DNA of 25,323 nucleotides from a virus: positions 1-25,323 of IMG/VR virus record IMGVR_UViG_3300027833_000205; one strand, 5' to 3'. Below the pieces are notes generated by a model that saw nothing but the letters and a program-made list of their open reading frames with translations, made no database searches and was not told the origin of the DNA. Below are positions 7,369 to 14,344 of the stretch, in pieces (position 1 is the stretch's first letter; each line of letters starts with the position of its first letter). The position numbers and the translations under genes are program-made.

Positions 7369-7373
7369 CGTGC
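7360..7373 (+). other. Hairpin with the lipoprotein stop codon in its loop
   Basis: GCACG at 7360-7364 pairs with CGTGC at 7369-7373 around the loop CTAA, which contains the stop codon at 7366-7368. An alternative AGCGT (7346-7350) with ACGCT (7362-7366) pairing would compete. No T run follows. Confidence 0.45.
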
Positions 7374-7417
7374 GAGTGTATGATTAGTAGCGTTAATAAT
7401 AACTAAAGATAATAGAA

Positions 7418-7654
7418 ATGAAACAAAAAGCAGAGAAATTTTTAAATACAGCACTAGGTGGAAATATGAATTTAGCCACTTTAAAACCACTAGCATTAAT
7501 TGAGATAATGACAGCATTTGCAGAAATAGAAGTAGCAGCTATTAATTATACACATTGTTGTACAACGTTTACTTGCGATGTTTGTTATAAAGAAACAAGT
7601 AATAAAAAAGACAATGAAGGTTATAGATATTGTAAATCTTGCAAGGAGTTATAG
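7418..7654 (+). CDS. Small zinc-ribbon protein
   Basis: A 78-residue protein with a helical N-terminal half (about 1-40) and a C-terminal zinc-ribbon: C-D-V-C at 53-56 and C-K-S-C at 72-75, 15 residues apart. Two further cysteines at 47-48 precede it. Such ribbons bind Zn and commonly contact nucleic acid or protein partners. No enzymatic domain is attached. It sits in the accessory block between a lipoprotein and a cytosine methyltransferase and has its own upstream gap. It may be a small regulator or an adaptor; the metal-binding pattern is visible, the role is not. Confidence 0.7.
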   Translation: MKQKAEKFLNTALGGNMNLATLKPLALIEIMTAFAEIEVAAINYTHCCTTFTCDVCYKETSNKKDNEGYRYCKSCKEL

Positions 7655-7680
7655 CAAGTATATGTTTTACAACGTTTTGG

Positions 7681-7742
7681 CTATGCTCTCGTAGTGTAGC
7701 TTTTGCGAAACTATGGAGTATAGGTAGTGTTACCTACATTAC
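7681..7742 (+). other. Two adjacent hairpins in the gap before the cytosine methyltransferase
   Basis: Bases 7681-7695 fold back on 7710-7723: fourteen base pairs with two G-T wobbles and a single bulged T at 7689, around a 14-base loop. Immediately next, 7724-7730 (GTAGTGT) pairs with 7736-7742 (ACATTAC) around the loop TACCT, with one wobble. No unpaired base separates the stems, so they could stack coaxially. A rival hairpin, TAGGTA 7721-7726 with TACCTA 7731-7736, overlaps both. No T run follows, so this is not a plain terminator. It may be an RNA element or a DNA recombination site. Confidence 0.5.
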
Positions 7743-7770
7743 GGTATTATTAAAAACTAAACTTAATTAA

Positions 7771-8433
7771 ATGAACTTATTAGAATTATTTGCAGGATCA
7801 AGAAGCGTAGGGAGTGAAGCCGAAAAACAAGGCTTAAATGTTTTTAGTGTTGACTGGACTGCATACGAAAATATAGACTTATCAATTGATATTGGAGAAT
7901 TAAAAAAAGAAGATGTGCCTTTTGTGCCTGATGTAGTTTGGGCTTCTCCTGATTGCACAACTTATAGTATTGCAGCTTGTAGCACCCATAGAACGAATAC
8001 AAAAGAACCTAAAAGCGAATACGCTATAAAATGTGATACAGTAAATCAACACTGGATTGGATTGATAAAAGAGTGGTTATTAGTTAACCCAAACTTAGTT
8101 TTTTTTATTGAGAACCCAAGAGGAATGTTAAGGCATATGGAATGGATGCAAGAATTTAAAAGGCATACAGTATGGTATTGTAAGTATGGAGATGATAGAG
8201 CAAAGCCAACTGATATTTGGACGAACTCTAAAACTTGGGTACCAAGACCAATGTGTAGGAATTTTAAATACAATAAGGAAACTGGCGAAATAATAGACAG
8301 ACATTGCCATCACGAAAGTGCAAGGCGTGGAGCAAGAACAGGAACGCAAGGTAAAAAAGGATCATACAATAGAAGTAAGATACCAAACGAACTATGCAAA
8401 GAGATTATTGAAAGTACTAAAGTAGTATTGTAG
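7771..8433 (+). CDS. DNA (cytosine-5-)methyltransferase, compact phage type
   Basis: A 220-residue enzyme predicted to methylate cytosine C5 in DNA. Motif I L-F-A-G-S-R-S-V-G at 6-14 binds S-adenosylmethionine. Motif IV reads S-P-D-C at 59-62, with the presumed catalytic Cys at 62; Asp replaces the more usual Pro or Phe before Cys. Motif VI is E-N-P-R-G at 114-118. W-Y-C-K-Y-G-D-D-R-A-K-P-T-D-I-W (about 135-150) matches the motif VIII region. The C-terminal part has several Cys and His and many basic residues, perhaps a metal-bound recognition region. It is shorter than bacterial C5 enzymes (usually over 300). No cognate endonuclease is near, suggesting self-protection of phage DNA. Confidence 0.85.
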   Translation: MNLLELFAGSRSVGSEAEKQGLNVFSVDWTAYENIDLSIDIGELKKEDVPFVPDVVWASPDCTTYSIAACSTHRTNTKEPKSEYAIKCDTVNQHWIGLIKEWLLVNPNLVFFIENPRGMLRHMEWMQEFKRHTVWYCKYGDDRAKPTDIWTNSKTWVPRPMCRNFKYNKETGEIIDRHCHHESARRGARTGTQGKKGSYNRSKIPNELCKEIIESTKVVL

Positions 8434-8441
8434 GTAACAAC

Positions 8442-8472
8442 CGTATAACAGCAACTCTATTGCGTTTATACG
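8442..8472 (+). other. Hairpin downstream of the cytosine methyltransferase
   Basis: CGTATAA at 8442-8448 pairs with TTATACG at 8466-8472, then a two-by-two mismatch, then GCAA at 8451-8454 with TTGC at 8460-8463, closing the loop CTCTA. It begins 8 bases after the stop codon and is not followed by a T run. Confidence 0.5.
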
Positions 8473-8499
8473 TCTAAATAGCGTGTATCGGTCAACAAA

Positions 8500-8518
8500 A
8501 ATTAATTAATTAATTAAT
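8500..8518. repeat. AATT tetranucleotide tandem repeat
   Basis: Nearly five tandem AATT units lie in the gap before the small gene at 8603. Such a run can change length by slippage and could alter spacing between control elements. Apart from this and the hairpin at 8442-8472 I see nothing definite in the 169-base gap 8434-8602. Confidence 0.7.
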
Positions 8519-8602
8519 CATAATAAACTAAAATACAGAAATTTATTAACAGTTACTTAAAGTATTACTTTAATTAAAATAAAAAACGTATATTGCATTG
8601 AT

Positions 8603-8788
8603 TTGTTTAGTTATAGGATTAAAAAGAATGGTATCTATTACGATTATTCATTAAAATATAGTCGTGTTTCTTTGGCTCTTAAATGGTACAATCAAAAAGG
8701 GGTACATTTAGAAAAAGTATCAAATCGTAAATTAGTATTATTTAGAAATTCATTGAGGTATGCAAACGGAGATTCTTCCAATAAGTAA
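8603..8788 (+). CDS. Small hypothetical protein with non-ATG start
   Basis: A 61-codon frame with no internal Met. The TTG at 8603 is the best start; an in-frame ATT at 8597 is an alternative, and the frame is open back to a stop at 8558-8560. The peptide, Y-R-I-K-K-N-G-I-Y-Y-D-Y then L-A-L-K-W-Y and L-E-K-V-S-N-R-K-L-V-L-F, has the alternating pattern of a small basic beta domain, which argues for a real gene. It overlaps the ParB-methyltransferase start by 29 bases. If it is not real, 8434-8759 is a 326-base gap. Confidence 0.45.
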   Translation: MFSYRIKKNGIYYDYSLKYSRVSLALKWYNQKGVHLEKVSNRKLVLFRNSLRYANGDSSNK

Positions 8789-9869
8789 AATCAAAAATAA
8801 TCCTAACAACCCACGTTTAGTAAAAGACGATAAGTTTGAGAAACTTGTAAAGTCAATTAAAACGTTTCCAGAAATGTTAAAAATTCGTCCTATCGTTGTA
8901 AACAAAGATTTTATTGTTTTAGGTGGCAATATGCGTTTAAAAGCGTGTCGTGAAGCTGGACTAAAAGAAATACCTATTATACAAGCATCACAACTTACAG
9001 AGGAGCAGCAACGTGAATTTATTATAAAAGATAACGTAGGCTTTGGCGAGTGGGATTGGCAAATGATATCTGCTGAATGGGATGTTGAGCAAGTAGAAGA
9101 ATGGGGTTTAGATGTTGAAGATTTATTTATTGATGAAGTTTTAGAAGCAGAAGAAGATGATTATACAGAGCCAGACGATTTACAAGTAGATGTTGTTTTA
9201 GGCGATTTAATAGAAATTGGAGAACATAGACTTTTATGTGGAGATAGTACAGATAGCAACCAAGTGGCTAAATTGATGAATGGAGTTCAGCCAGAATGGA
9301 TTCACACAGATCCTCCCTACGGTATGAACGCTGTTAGTAAAAGTGGTGTTTTGTCAAAAAATTATAGTGGAGATATTTTAGGAGATGATAATCCAGATGT
9401 AGCAAAAGATTCTTTTAATTTAATATTTAATCTTTACCCAAATGCAAAGCAAGTTTGGTGGGGTGCTAATTATTATAGCAGTTCTCTGCCAGACAGTGAA
9501 TGTTGGTTAGTTTGGGATAAGAATAACGGAGGAAGCGATCAAACTGATGCAGAGTTAGCTTGGTGTAATTACAGAAGTGTTGTTCGAAAATTTACAAAGG
9601 CTTCTGAAAAAACAAACAGAGTACATCCAACACAAAAACCAGTAGAGTTAGTTCAATGGTGCTATGATTGGAGTAAAGAAAATTATAATAATATAGCTGA
9701 TTTTTTTGGAGGTAGTGGTGTTACTATGGTTTGGTCGCATCAATTGAATAAAAAGTGTTTTATGATGGAGTTTGATCCGAAATACTGCCAAGTTATAATT
9801 GATAGGATGATGAAATTGGATGATACTTTAGAAGTAAAAATAAACGGTAAGAGTTATGGCATACGATAA
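8760..9869 (+). CDS. ParB-like domain fused to DNA adenine methyltransferase
   Basis: A 369-residue fusion. Residues 1-120 are a ParB/sulfiredoxin-type domain: I-L-P-I-S-K-I-K-N-N-P-x-N-P-R at the start and the nucleotide-binding box G-G-N-M-R-L-K-A at 55-62, in place of the usual G-x-x-R. An acidic linker (about 122-140) leads to a beta-class methyltransferase with D-P-P-Y-G at 184-188, H-P-T-Q-K-P at 289-294 and SAM-binding F-G-G-S-G at 316-320. ParB-methyltransferase fusions commonly sit beside terminase genes in phages, as here, and may modify DNA before packaging or recognise packaging sites. The second idea is inference. Its end overlaps the small terminase by 14 bases. Confidence 0.9.
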   Translation: MQTEILPISKIKNNPNNPRLVKDDKFEKLVKSIKTFPEMLKIRPIVVNKDFIVLGGNMRLKACREAGLKEIPIIQASQLTEEQQREFIIKDNVGFGEWDWQMISAEWDVEQVEEWGLDVEDLFIDEVLEAEEDDYTEPDDLQVDVVLGDLIEIGEHRLLCGDSTDSNQVAKLMNGVQPEWIHTDPPYGMNAVSKSGVLSKNYSGDILGDDNPDVAKDSFNLIFNLYPNAKQVWWGANYYSSSLPDSECWLVWDKNNGGSDQTDAELAWCNYRSVVRKFTKASEKTNRVHPTQKPVELVQWCYDWSKENYNNIADFFGGSGVTMVWSHQLNKKCFMMEFDPKYCQVIIDRMMKLDDTLEVKINGKSYGIR

Positions 9870-10245
9870 AAAGAAAATATTCAATGACGCAATAAGAATA
9901 GCAAAGGAAAAGAAATGCTTTTTTATTGAGCAATTGGTTTCGTTTCTGCCTATTGCAAAGAAAACACTTTATGAGTGGTTTCCTATTGGTAGTAACGAAA
10001 GTAACGCTATAAAAGATGTTTTAGAAGCTAACAAAGTAGAAGTTAAAACAGCAATGTATAACAAATGGTTCAAGTCTGATGCTCCAGCTTTACAGATTGG
10101 TTTAATGAAACTAATTGCAACAGACGAGGAGGCACACAGGCTGAACGGAAGCAAACAAGAGATAAAAACAGAAACAATAAACGCACCATTTAAAGGCATA
10201 GATTTAAGTGTTAAGACAGACGACAGCACAGCTAAAGGTATCTAA
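9856..10245 (+). CDS. terS: Terminase small subunit
   Basis: A 129-residue protein predicted to recognise phage DNA and start packaging. Residues about 5-45 resemble a helix-turn-helix domain (A-I-R-I-A-K-E-K, then P-I-A-K-K-T-L-Y-E-W-F-P). A central helical oligomerisation region follows (about 50-95, with K-V-E-V-K-T-A-M-Y-N-K-W and A-L-Q-I-G-L-M-K-L). The tail is polar and probably contacts the large subunit. Assignment rests on this layout and on position directly before the large terminase, which it overlaps by 38 bases. Confidence 0.8.
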   Translation: MAYDKKKIFNDAIRIAKEKKCFFIEQLVSFLPIAKKTLYEWFPIGSNESNAIKDVLEANKVEVKTAMYNKWFKSDAPALQIGLMKLIATDEEAHRLNGSKQEIKTETINAPFKGIDLSVKTDDSTAKGI

Positions 10246-11359
10246 TCTTCGCAAACGTATTAGAGTTGTAAGAGGTGGTACATCAGCATCTAAAACCTTT
10301 ACAATTATCCCAATGCTTATCACTTATGCAATAGATAATCCTAACAAAGAAATATCTATTGTATCGGAATCAATACCACATCTAAAAAGAGGAGCGTTAA
10401 GGGATTTTCTTAAAATAATGCAGCTTTGCAACATCTACAAAGACGATTCATTTAACAAATCTTCACTTACTTATAAATTTCCTAACGGTTCTTTTATTGA
10501 GTTCTTTTCTGCTGATCAACCAGATAAATTAAGAGGAGCAAGACGTGATGTTTTGTTTGTTAATGAGTGTAATAATATTGTATGGGAGGCTTATTACCAA
10601 ATGGCAATACGAACAAGGGAGTTTATCTATTTGGATTACAATCCTGTTTCAGAGTTCTGGGTTGATACTGAATTGATTGGAGATGTTGATACTGATTTCT
10701 TGGTGCTTACTTATTTAGACAATGAGGCTTTAGATAAGTCAATTATAAAAGAGATAGAGAAAGCAAGGGAGAAAGCCAAAACGTCTGATTATTGGGCAAA
10801 TTGGTGGAAAGTTTACGGACTTGGGCAAATAGGTTCATTAGAGGGTGTTGTTTTCGATAATTGGAAGCTAACAGATACAATTCCAGAGGATGCAAGACTT
10901 ATTGGCATAGGTTTAGATTTTGGTTACTCCAACGATCCAACAGCAATCGTGGAGATATACAAATATAACGGTTATAGAATACTGCACGAGGTTTGTTACC
11001 GTACTCAAATGGTAAACAACGATATTGCAAAGATGTTGCCTAAAAACGTTACTGTTTACGCTGATTCAGCAGAGCCAAAGTCAATCGAAGAAATAAGACG
11101 AACAGGCATAAGTATTTATCCTGTTACGAAAGGTAAAGATTCTATTATGTTTGGTATTCAAACAATGCAAACACAAAAGTATTTAGTTACAAAGAATAGC
11201 CACAACTTAATAAAAGAATTAAGGAGTTACAGCTGGGATATAGATAAGACAGGTAAGAAATTAAACAAACCTATTGACAACTTTAACCATTGTATCGATG
11301 CCATACGTTATCACGAAATGATGGATATAGGAATCAAGGACAAGGTTTTCTTTTTCTAA
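10208..11359 (+). CDS. terL: Terminase large subunit (packaging ATPase and nuclease)
   Basis: A 383-residue motor that cuts concatemeric DNA and pumps it into the prohead. The ATPase half has Walker A G-G-T-S-A-S-K-T at 23-30 and Walker B V-L-F-V-N-E at 115-120. The RNase H-like nuclease half has acidic metal ligands at D237 (G-L-D-F-G-Y), D286 (Y-A-D-S-A) and D364 (H-C-I-D-A-I-R-Y). Length is at the short end of the family. The start is GTG at 10208: an in-frame TAA sits directly before it and no other start codon precedes the Walker region. The gene overlaps terS by 38 bases and ends 54 bases before the portal gene, which has its own promoter candidate. Confidence 0.95.
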   Translation: MLRQTTAQLKVSNLRKRIRVVRGGTSASKTFTIIPMLITYAIDNPNKEISIVSESIPHLKRGALRDFLKIMQLCNIYKDDSFNKSSLTYKFPNGSFIEFFSADQPDKLRGARRDVLFVNECNNIVWEAYYQMAIRTREFIYLDYNPVSEFWVDTELIGDVDTDFLVLTYLDNEALDKSIIKEIEKAREKAKTSDYWANWWKVYGLGQIGSLEGVVFDNWKLTDTIPEDARLIGIGLDFGYSNDPTAIVEIYKYNGYRILHEVCYRTQMVNNDIAKMLPKNVTVYADSAEPKSIEEIRRTGISIYPVTKGKDSIMFGIQTMQTQKYLVTKNSHNLIKELRSYSWDIDKTGKKLNKPIDNFNHCIDAIRYHEMMDIGIKDKVFFF

Positions 11360-11384
11360 TTTACCTTTTATAGTTTTTATTTAT

Positions 11385-11392
11385 TACTTTTG
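11385..11392 (+). promoter_or_regulatory. Candidate late promoter -7 box upstream of portal
   Basis: TACTTTTG matches TAnnTTTG. Fifteen bases before its start is ATAGTTTTTA (from 11370), also seen upstream of the protease and tail-tube promoters. Transcription would begin near 11396-11399, leaving a leader of 15-18 bases before the portal ATG at 11414. The preceding gene ends at 11359, so the box falls in a true gap. Confidence 0.5.
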
Positions 11393-11413
11393 GTTTAATT
11401 ATAATATAAATTT

Positions 11414-12781
11414 ATGGGATTTTTTGATTTCTTACGACAAAAGAAAACGGACAACAAGTTTAATCAGTCGTTTTATTGGGGTGGCAACGGTTATACGAAC
11501 AATGATGATACAAATACAAATAGGTATATTGAGCAAGGATATAATATAAACGGTGATGTTTTCTCAATTGTTAACCAAATCTCTAATAAACTTATCTCAA
11601 TTCCTTACTCAATCAAAAAGATAGAGAGTGAATCATCCAAAGCTAAATACAATAAACTATTAAAGGCGGTTAATTATAACCCAACCGTAACGCAGAAAAT
11701 ACGTTTAAACGCTTTAGAATTGAAATCTTACGTAGAAGGCGAAATGAATCTACCTTTTGAAACTCCTAACCCTACGCAGACGTGGGATGAGTTTTTCAAA
11801 TTATCAGAGGATTTCTTAAACCTAACAGGGAATATTTATTGGTATAAATTAATGCCAGAGGAGGGAGCGGATGCTGGTTCTCCTATTCAAGTTTATTGTC
11901 TGCCAAGCCATTTAATAGAGATAGTATTACGTAATGATGCTAATATGTTAAGCGTTGATTCTCCGATTGATTACTACATTATGGAGGATCGAACAACATA
12001 CGTAAAGTTCAAGAAAGAAGAAGTTGTGCATATCTCAATTAACAACCCTAATTTCGGTATTAATGGCGAACATTTGTATGGTCAATCTCCTTTACGTGCA
12101 GTTTGGCGAAATATTGAGGCATCAAATAAAGGTTTGGATTTAAATTTAAACACGCTTAAAAATGGGGGGGTTTTTGGATTCATTCATTCAAAAGGGACAG
12201 CTTTAACAGGGGATCAAGCACAAGAGTTAAAAGAGCGATTAAAGGAAATGAACAAATCCCCAGAAGATTTATCTCGCATCGCTGGTATATCTGCGGAGAT
12301 TGGTTTTACACGATTATCTTTATCAGCTGATGAACTAAAACCATTTGAGTACTTAAAGTATAACCAAAAGCAAATATGTAATGCTTTAGGTTGGTCAGAT
12401 ACTTTGTTGAACAATGATGACGGAGGTAAGTATGACAAGCAAGTAACAGAACTAAAAAGGGTTTTAATCAATACAGTATTGCCTCACGTTAAAATGATTG
12501 AAGATTCTTTTAATCAGCACATACTACAAACAATAAAAGGATATGAAGATACTTGCATTTATTTCGATTATAAGGAACTACCAGAAATGCAGTTGGATAT
12601 TGAAACAATGTCTAAATGGATAGTAGCTTTAAAAGATGTTGGAATGTTAACAGGAAACGAGGGCAGAAACTTTATTGGTCTGGAGGCTTCAGACGATCCA
12701 AATATGGATATGTTTACCGTAAAAGACGATATAATGTCTTTAGAAGATGCATTGTTGCCGAAAGATGAATTAACTCTATGA
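11414..12781 (+). CDS. Portal protein (HK97/SPP1-type phage portal)
   Basis: A 455-residue protein predicted to form the dodecameric ring at the head vertex through which DNA passes. Family features include the N-terminal V-F-S-I-V-N-Q-I-S-N-K-L segment (about 50-62), L-T-G-N-I-Y-W-Y (about 138-145), the H-I-S-I-N-N-P-N-F-G-I-N-G segment followed by G-Q-S-P-L-R-A near 211-234, and a C-terminal L-N-N-D-D-G-G-K-Y region before the crown helices. Length is normal for the family. It is preceded by a promoter candidate and overlaps the next gene as ATGA. A run of seven G residues at 12164-12170 is read in frame. Confidence 0.93.
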   Translation: MGFFDFLRQKKTDNKFNQSFYWGGNGYTNNDDTNTNRYIEQGYNINGDVFSIVNQISNKLISIPYSIKKIESESSKAKYNKLLKAVNYNPTVTQKIRLNALELKSYVEGEMNLPFETPNPTQTWDEFFKLSEDFLNLTGNIYWYKLMPEEGADAGSPIQVYCLPSHLIEIVLRNDANMLSVDSPIDYYIMEDRTTYVKFKKEEVVHISINNPNFGINGEHLYGQSPLRAVWRNIEASNKGLDLNLNTLKNGGVFGFIHSKGTALTGDQAQELKERLKEMNKSPEDLSRIAGISAEIGFTRLSLSADELKPFEYLKYNQKQICNALGWSDTLLNNDDGGKYDKQVTELKRVLINTVLPHVKMIEDSFNQHILQTIKGYEDTCIYFDYKELPEMQLDIETMSKWIVALKDVGMLTGNEGRNFIGLEASDDPNMDMFTVKDDIMSLEDALLPKDELTL

Positions 12782-13593
12782 CAGAGAAACAGTTTCGTAA
12801 ACGTTGGTTAAGGTGGCACAGTGGCTATGAGAAAATTGTGTATCGTAAGCTAATGAAGAATTTTAGAGAAGCTGGTAATTCAATCCCTTTCAATTTTATT
12901 ACCAAAGATAACTACGAGGTTATTTTTAGACAATCCCTATCAACTGATAAAATGATTACTTTGTATGCAGACTTTTATAGAGAAATAGGTATCATACACG
13001 CAAAACGCATTGGCAAAGAGATTAACGAAGAAACCAAAGATTTCTCTTTAAATACCTTTTTAACATACTTTGAACAAAATATTATCGGTTGGCTTTATGG
13101 CAATAGCTTATCTAATATCCAGAGCGTTAAAGGTACTTATGTGAAATACTTAACAGACTTATTTGCAAAGGGTGTAGCAGAGAATAAAACAATCCAAGAG
13201 ATTACATCTGATATAATGAAGCTAATCAATAAGCGTAACTTTTATAAATACCAAGCATTAAGGATTGCACGAACAGAAACAACTGCTGCTGCCAATCATT
13301 CAAGTTTGGTAGTATCTGAAACATCTAATTTGGTGTACGATAAAGTTTGGATTGCAACGGAGGATTATCGCACAAGGCGAATCCCAGAAGATGCGTTTTC
13401 TCACTATGCAATGAATGGTGTTGTTGTTCCTGTTGATGAACCTTTTACCGTTCCAAGTAAAAAGGGAGGTGAACAGATTATGTTTGCTGGTGATCCAAAG
13501 GGTAGTGCTGGTAATATAATTAACTGCCGATGTGCTAACGCTTTAAAGCCAAGACGAGATAAAAACGGTAAACTTATAAGAAAAACTTATTGA
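12778..13593 (+). CDS. Minor head / head morphogenesis protein (Mu gpF-like)
   Basis: A 271-residue protein of the Mu F/SPP1 gp7 family, which joins the procapsid with the portal and helps head assembly or DNA ejection. The signature is at the C-terminal third: A-L-R-I-A-R-T-E-T-T-A-A-A-N-H (about 161-175), then T-E-D-Y-R-T-R-R near 198-205, H-Y-A-M-N-G near 214-219, and the closing A-G-N-I-I-N-C-R-C-A (about 246-255). The N-terminal part is helical and basic. Start overlaps the portal stop (ATGA), supporting coupled production. A 38-base gap with a promoter-like box separates it from the protease. Confidence 0.9.
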   Translation: MTEKQFRKRWLRWHSGYEKIVYRKLMKNFREAGNSIPFNFITKDNYEVIFRQSLSTDKMITLYADFYREIGIIHAKRIGKEINEETKDFSLNTFLTYFEQNIIGWLYGNSLSNIQSVKGTYVKYLTDLFAKGVAENKTIQEITSDIMKLINKRNFYKYQALRIARTETTAAANHSSLVVSETSNLVYDKVWIATEDYRTRRIPEDAFSHYAMNGVVVPVDEPFTVPSKKGGEQIMFAGDPKGSAGNIINCRCANALKPRRDKNGKLIRKTY

Positions 13594-13618
13594 AACTTAC
13601 TTTTAAATAGATTTTATT

Positions 13619-13626
13619 TATATTTG
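13619..13626 (+). promoter_or_regulatory. Candidate late promoter -7 box upstream of protease
   Basis: TATATTTG matches TAnnTTTG. ATAG starts 12 bases before it, at 13607, followed after one base by TTTTA, the same arrangement as at 22285-22304. Only five bases separate the box from the protease ATG at 13632, so transcription would start at or almost at the ATG. Confidence 0.5.
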
Positions 13627-13631
13627 TAAGT

Positions 13632-14342
13632 ATGAAAGGAATATTGAAGTTTAAAAACAACGATTCATCTGTAAAAGATGTAGATATAAAAAAGGGTATT
13701 GTTACAGGCTATTTATCTTCATTCGATACAAAGGACTATGACAATGATATAATTGTCAAAGGTGCTTACAAGAAGTCAATAAACGAACGAAAAGAAAACA
13801 TCTTTTTTCTTAATCAGCATAATTGGTCACAGCCTCACGGAAAGTTTAACGTGTTATCAGAAGATAGCAAAGGGTTATATTTTGAGAGTGAACCTTTGAT
13901 TAAGACTACATACAGCCAAGATACTTTAAAACTTTATGAAGCTGGAATCATTAAAGAGCATTCAGTTGGATTTATAACGGTTCAATCTGAATATGATACC
14001 AACGAGAAAGCACGAATTATAAAAGAGATTAAACTTTTGGAGGGTTCTAATGTTACATTAGGAGCAAACGAAAATACACCGTTTACAGGGTTTAAATCAA
14101 TGACGTTAGAGCAAACAAACAGTCAAGTTAATAAGATTGTAAAGATGCTTAAAAACGGTACGCTAACAGACGAAACATTTGTTTTGTTAGAGATTGCATT
14201 AAAGCAATTACAGAAACAAGCATACGAGATAGGAATAAACAAATCACTTAACGAGCCATCTAAACCAGATACTCCAATCAATGAGCCGAAAAGTTATGAT
14301 TCCGAAGTAAATACAATTAATAATTTCATTAAAAATTTATAA
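13632..14342 (+). CDS. Prohead maturation protease (HK97 family, peptidase S78)
   Basis: A 236-residue serine protease that removes the scaffold region of the capsid protein during head maturation. The N-terminal strand G-I-V-T-G-Y-L-S-S-F-D leads to catalytic His63 in L-N-Q-H-N-W and catalytic Ser111 in E-H-S-V-G-F. L-L-E-G-S-N-V-T-L-G-A-N at 135-146 is the next conserved block and may give the third active-site residue. Residues 160-236 are polar and helical and may be lost in self-cleavage. Length is normal. The capsid gene starts two bases after its stop. The next possible start codon is TTG at codon 5, so ATG at 13632 is preferred despite the very close promoter box. Confidence 0.92.
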   Translation: MKGILKFKNNDSSVKDVDIKKGIVTGYLSSFDTKDYDNDIIVKGAYKKSINERKENIFFLNQHNWSQPHGKFNVLSEDSKGLYFESEPLIKTTYSQDTLKLYEAGIIKEHSVGFITVQSEYDTNEKARIIKEIKLLEGSNVTLGANENTPFTGFKSMTLEQTNSQVNKIVKMLKNGTLTDETFVLLEIALKQLQKQAYEIGINKSLNEPSKPDTPINEPKSYDSEVNTINNFIKNL

Positions 14343-14344
14343 CG

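Noticed and set aside
7655-7770. tRNA or tmRNA gene in the structured gap
   Set aside because: The hairpins do not form a cloverleaf, and no T-loop GTTCRA or CCA-end pattern is present.
8501-8518. AATT repeats as an iteron-type origin of replication
   Set aside because: The units are only four bases with no longer conserved spacing and no initiator-box sequence nearby; simple slippage explains them.
12164-12170. Run of seven G followed by five T in the portal gene as a frameshift site
   Set aside because: The portal frame continues to a normal full-length C-terminus and no alternative frame of note is reached.
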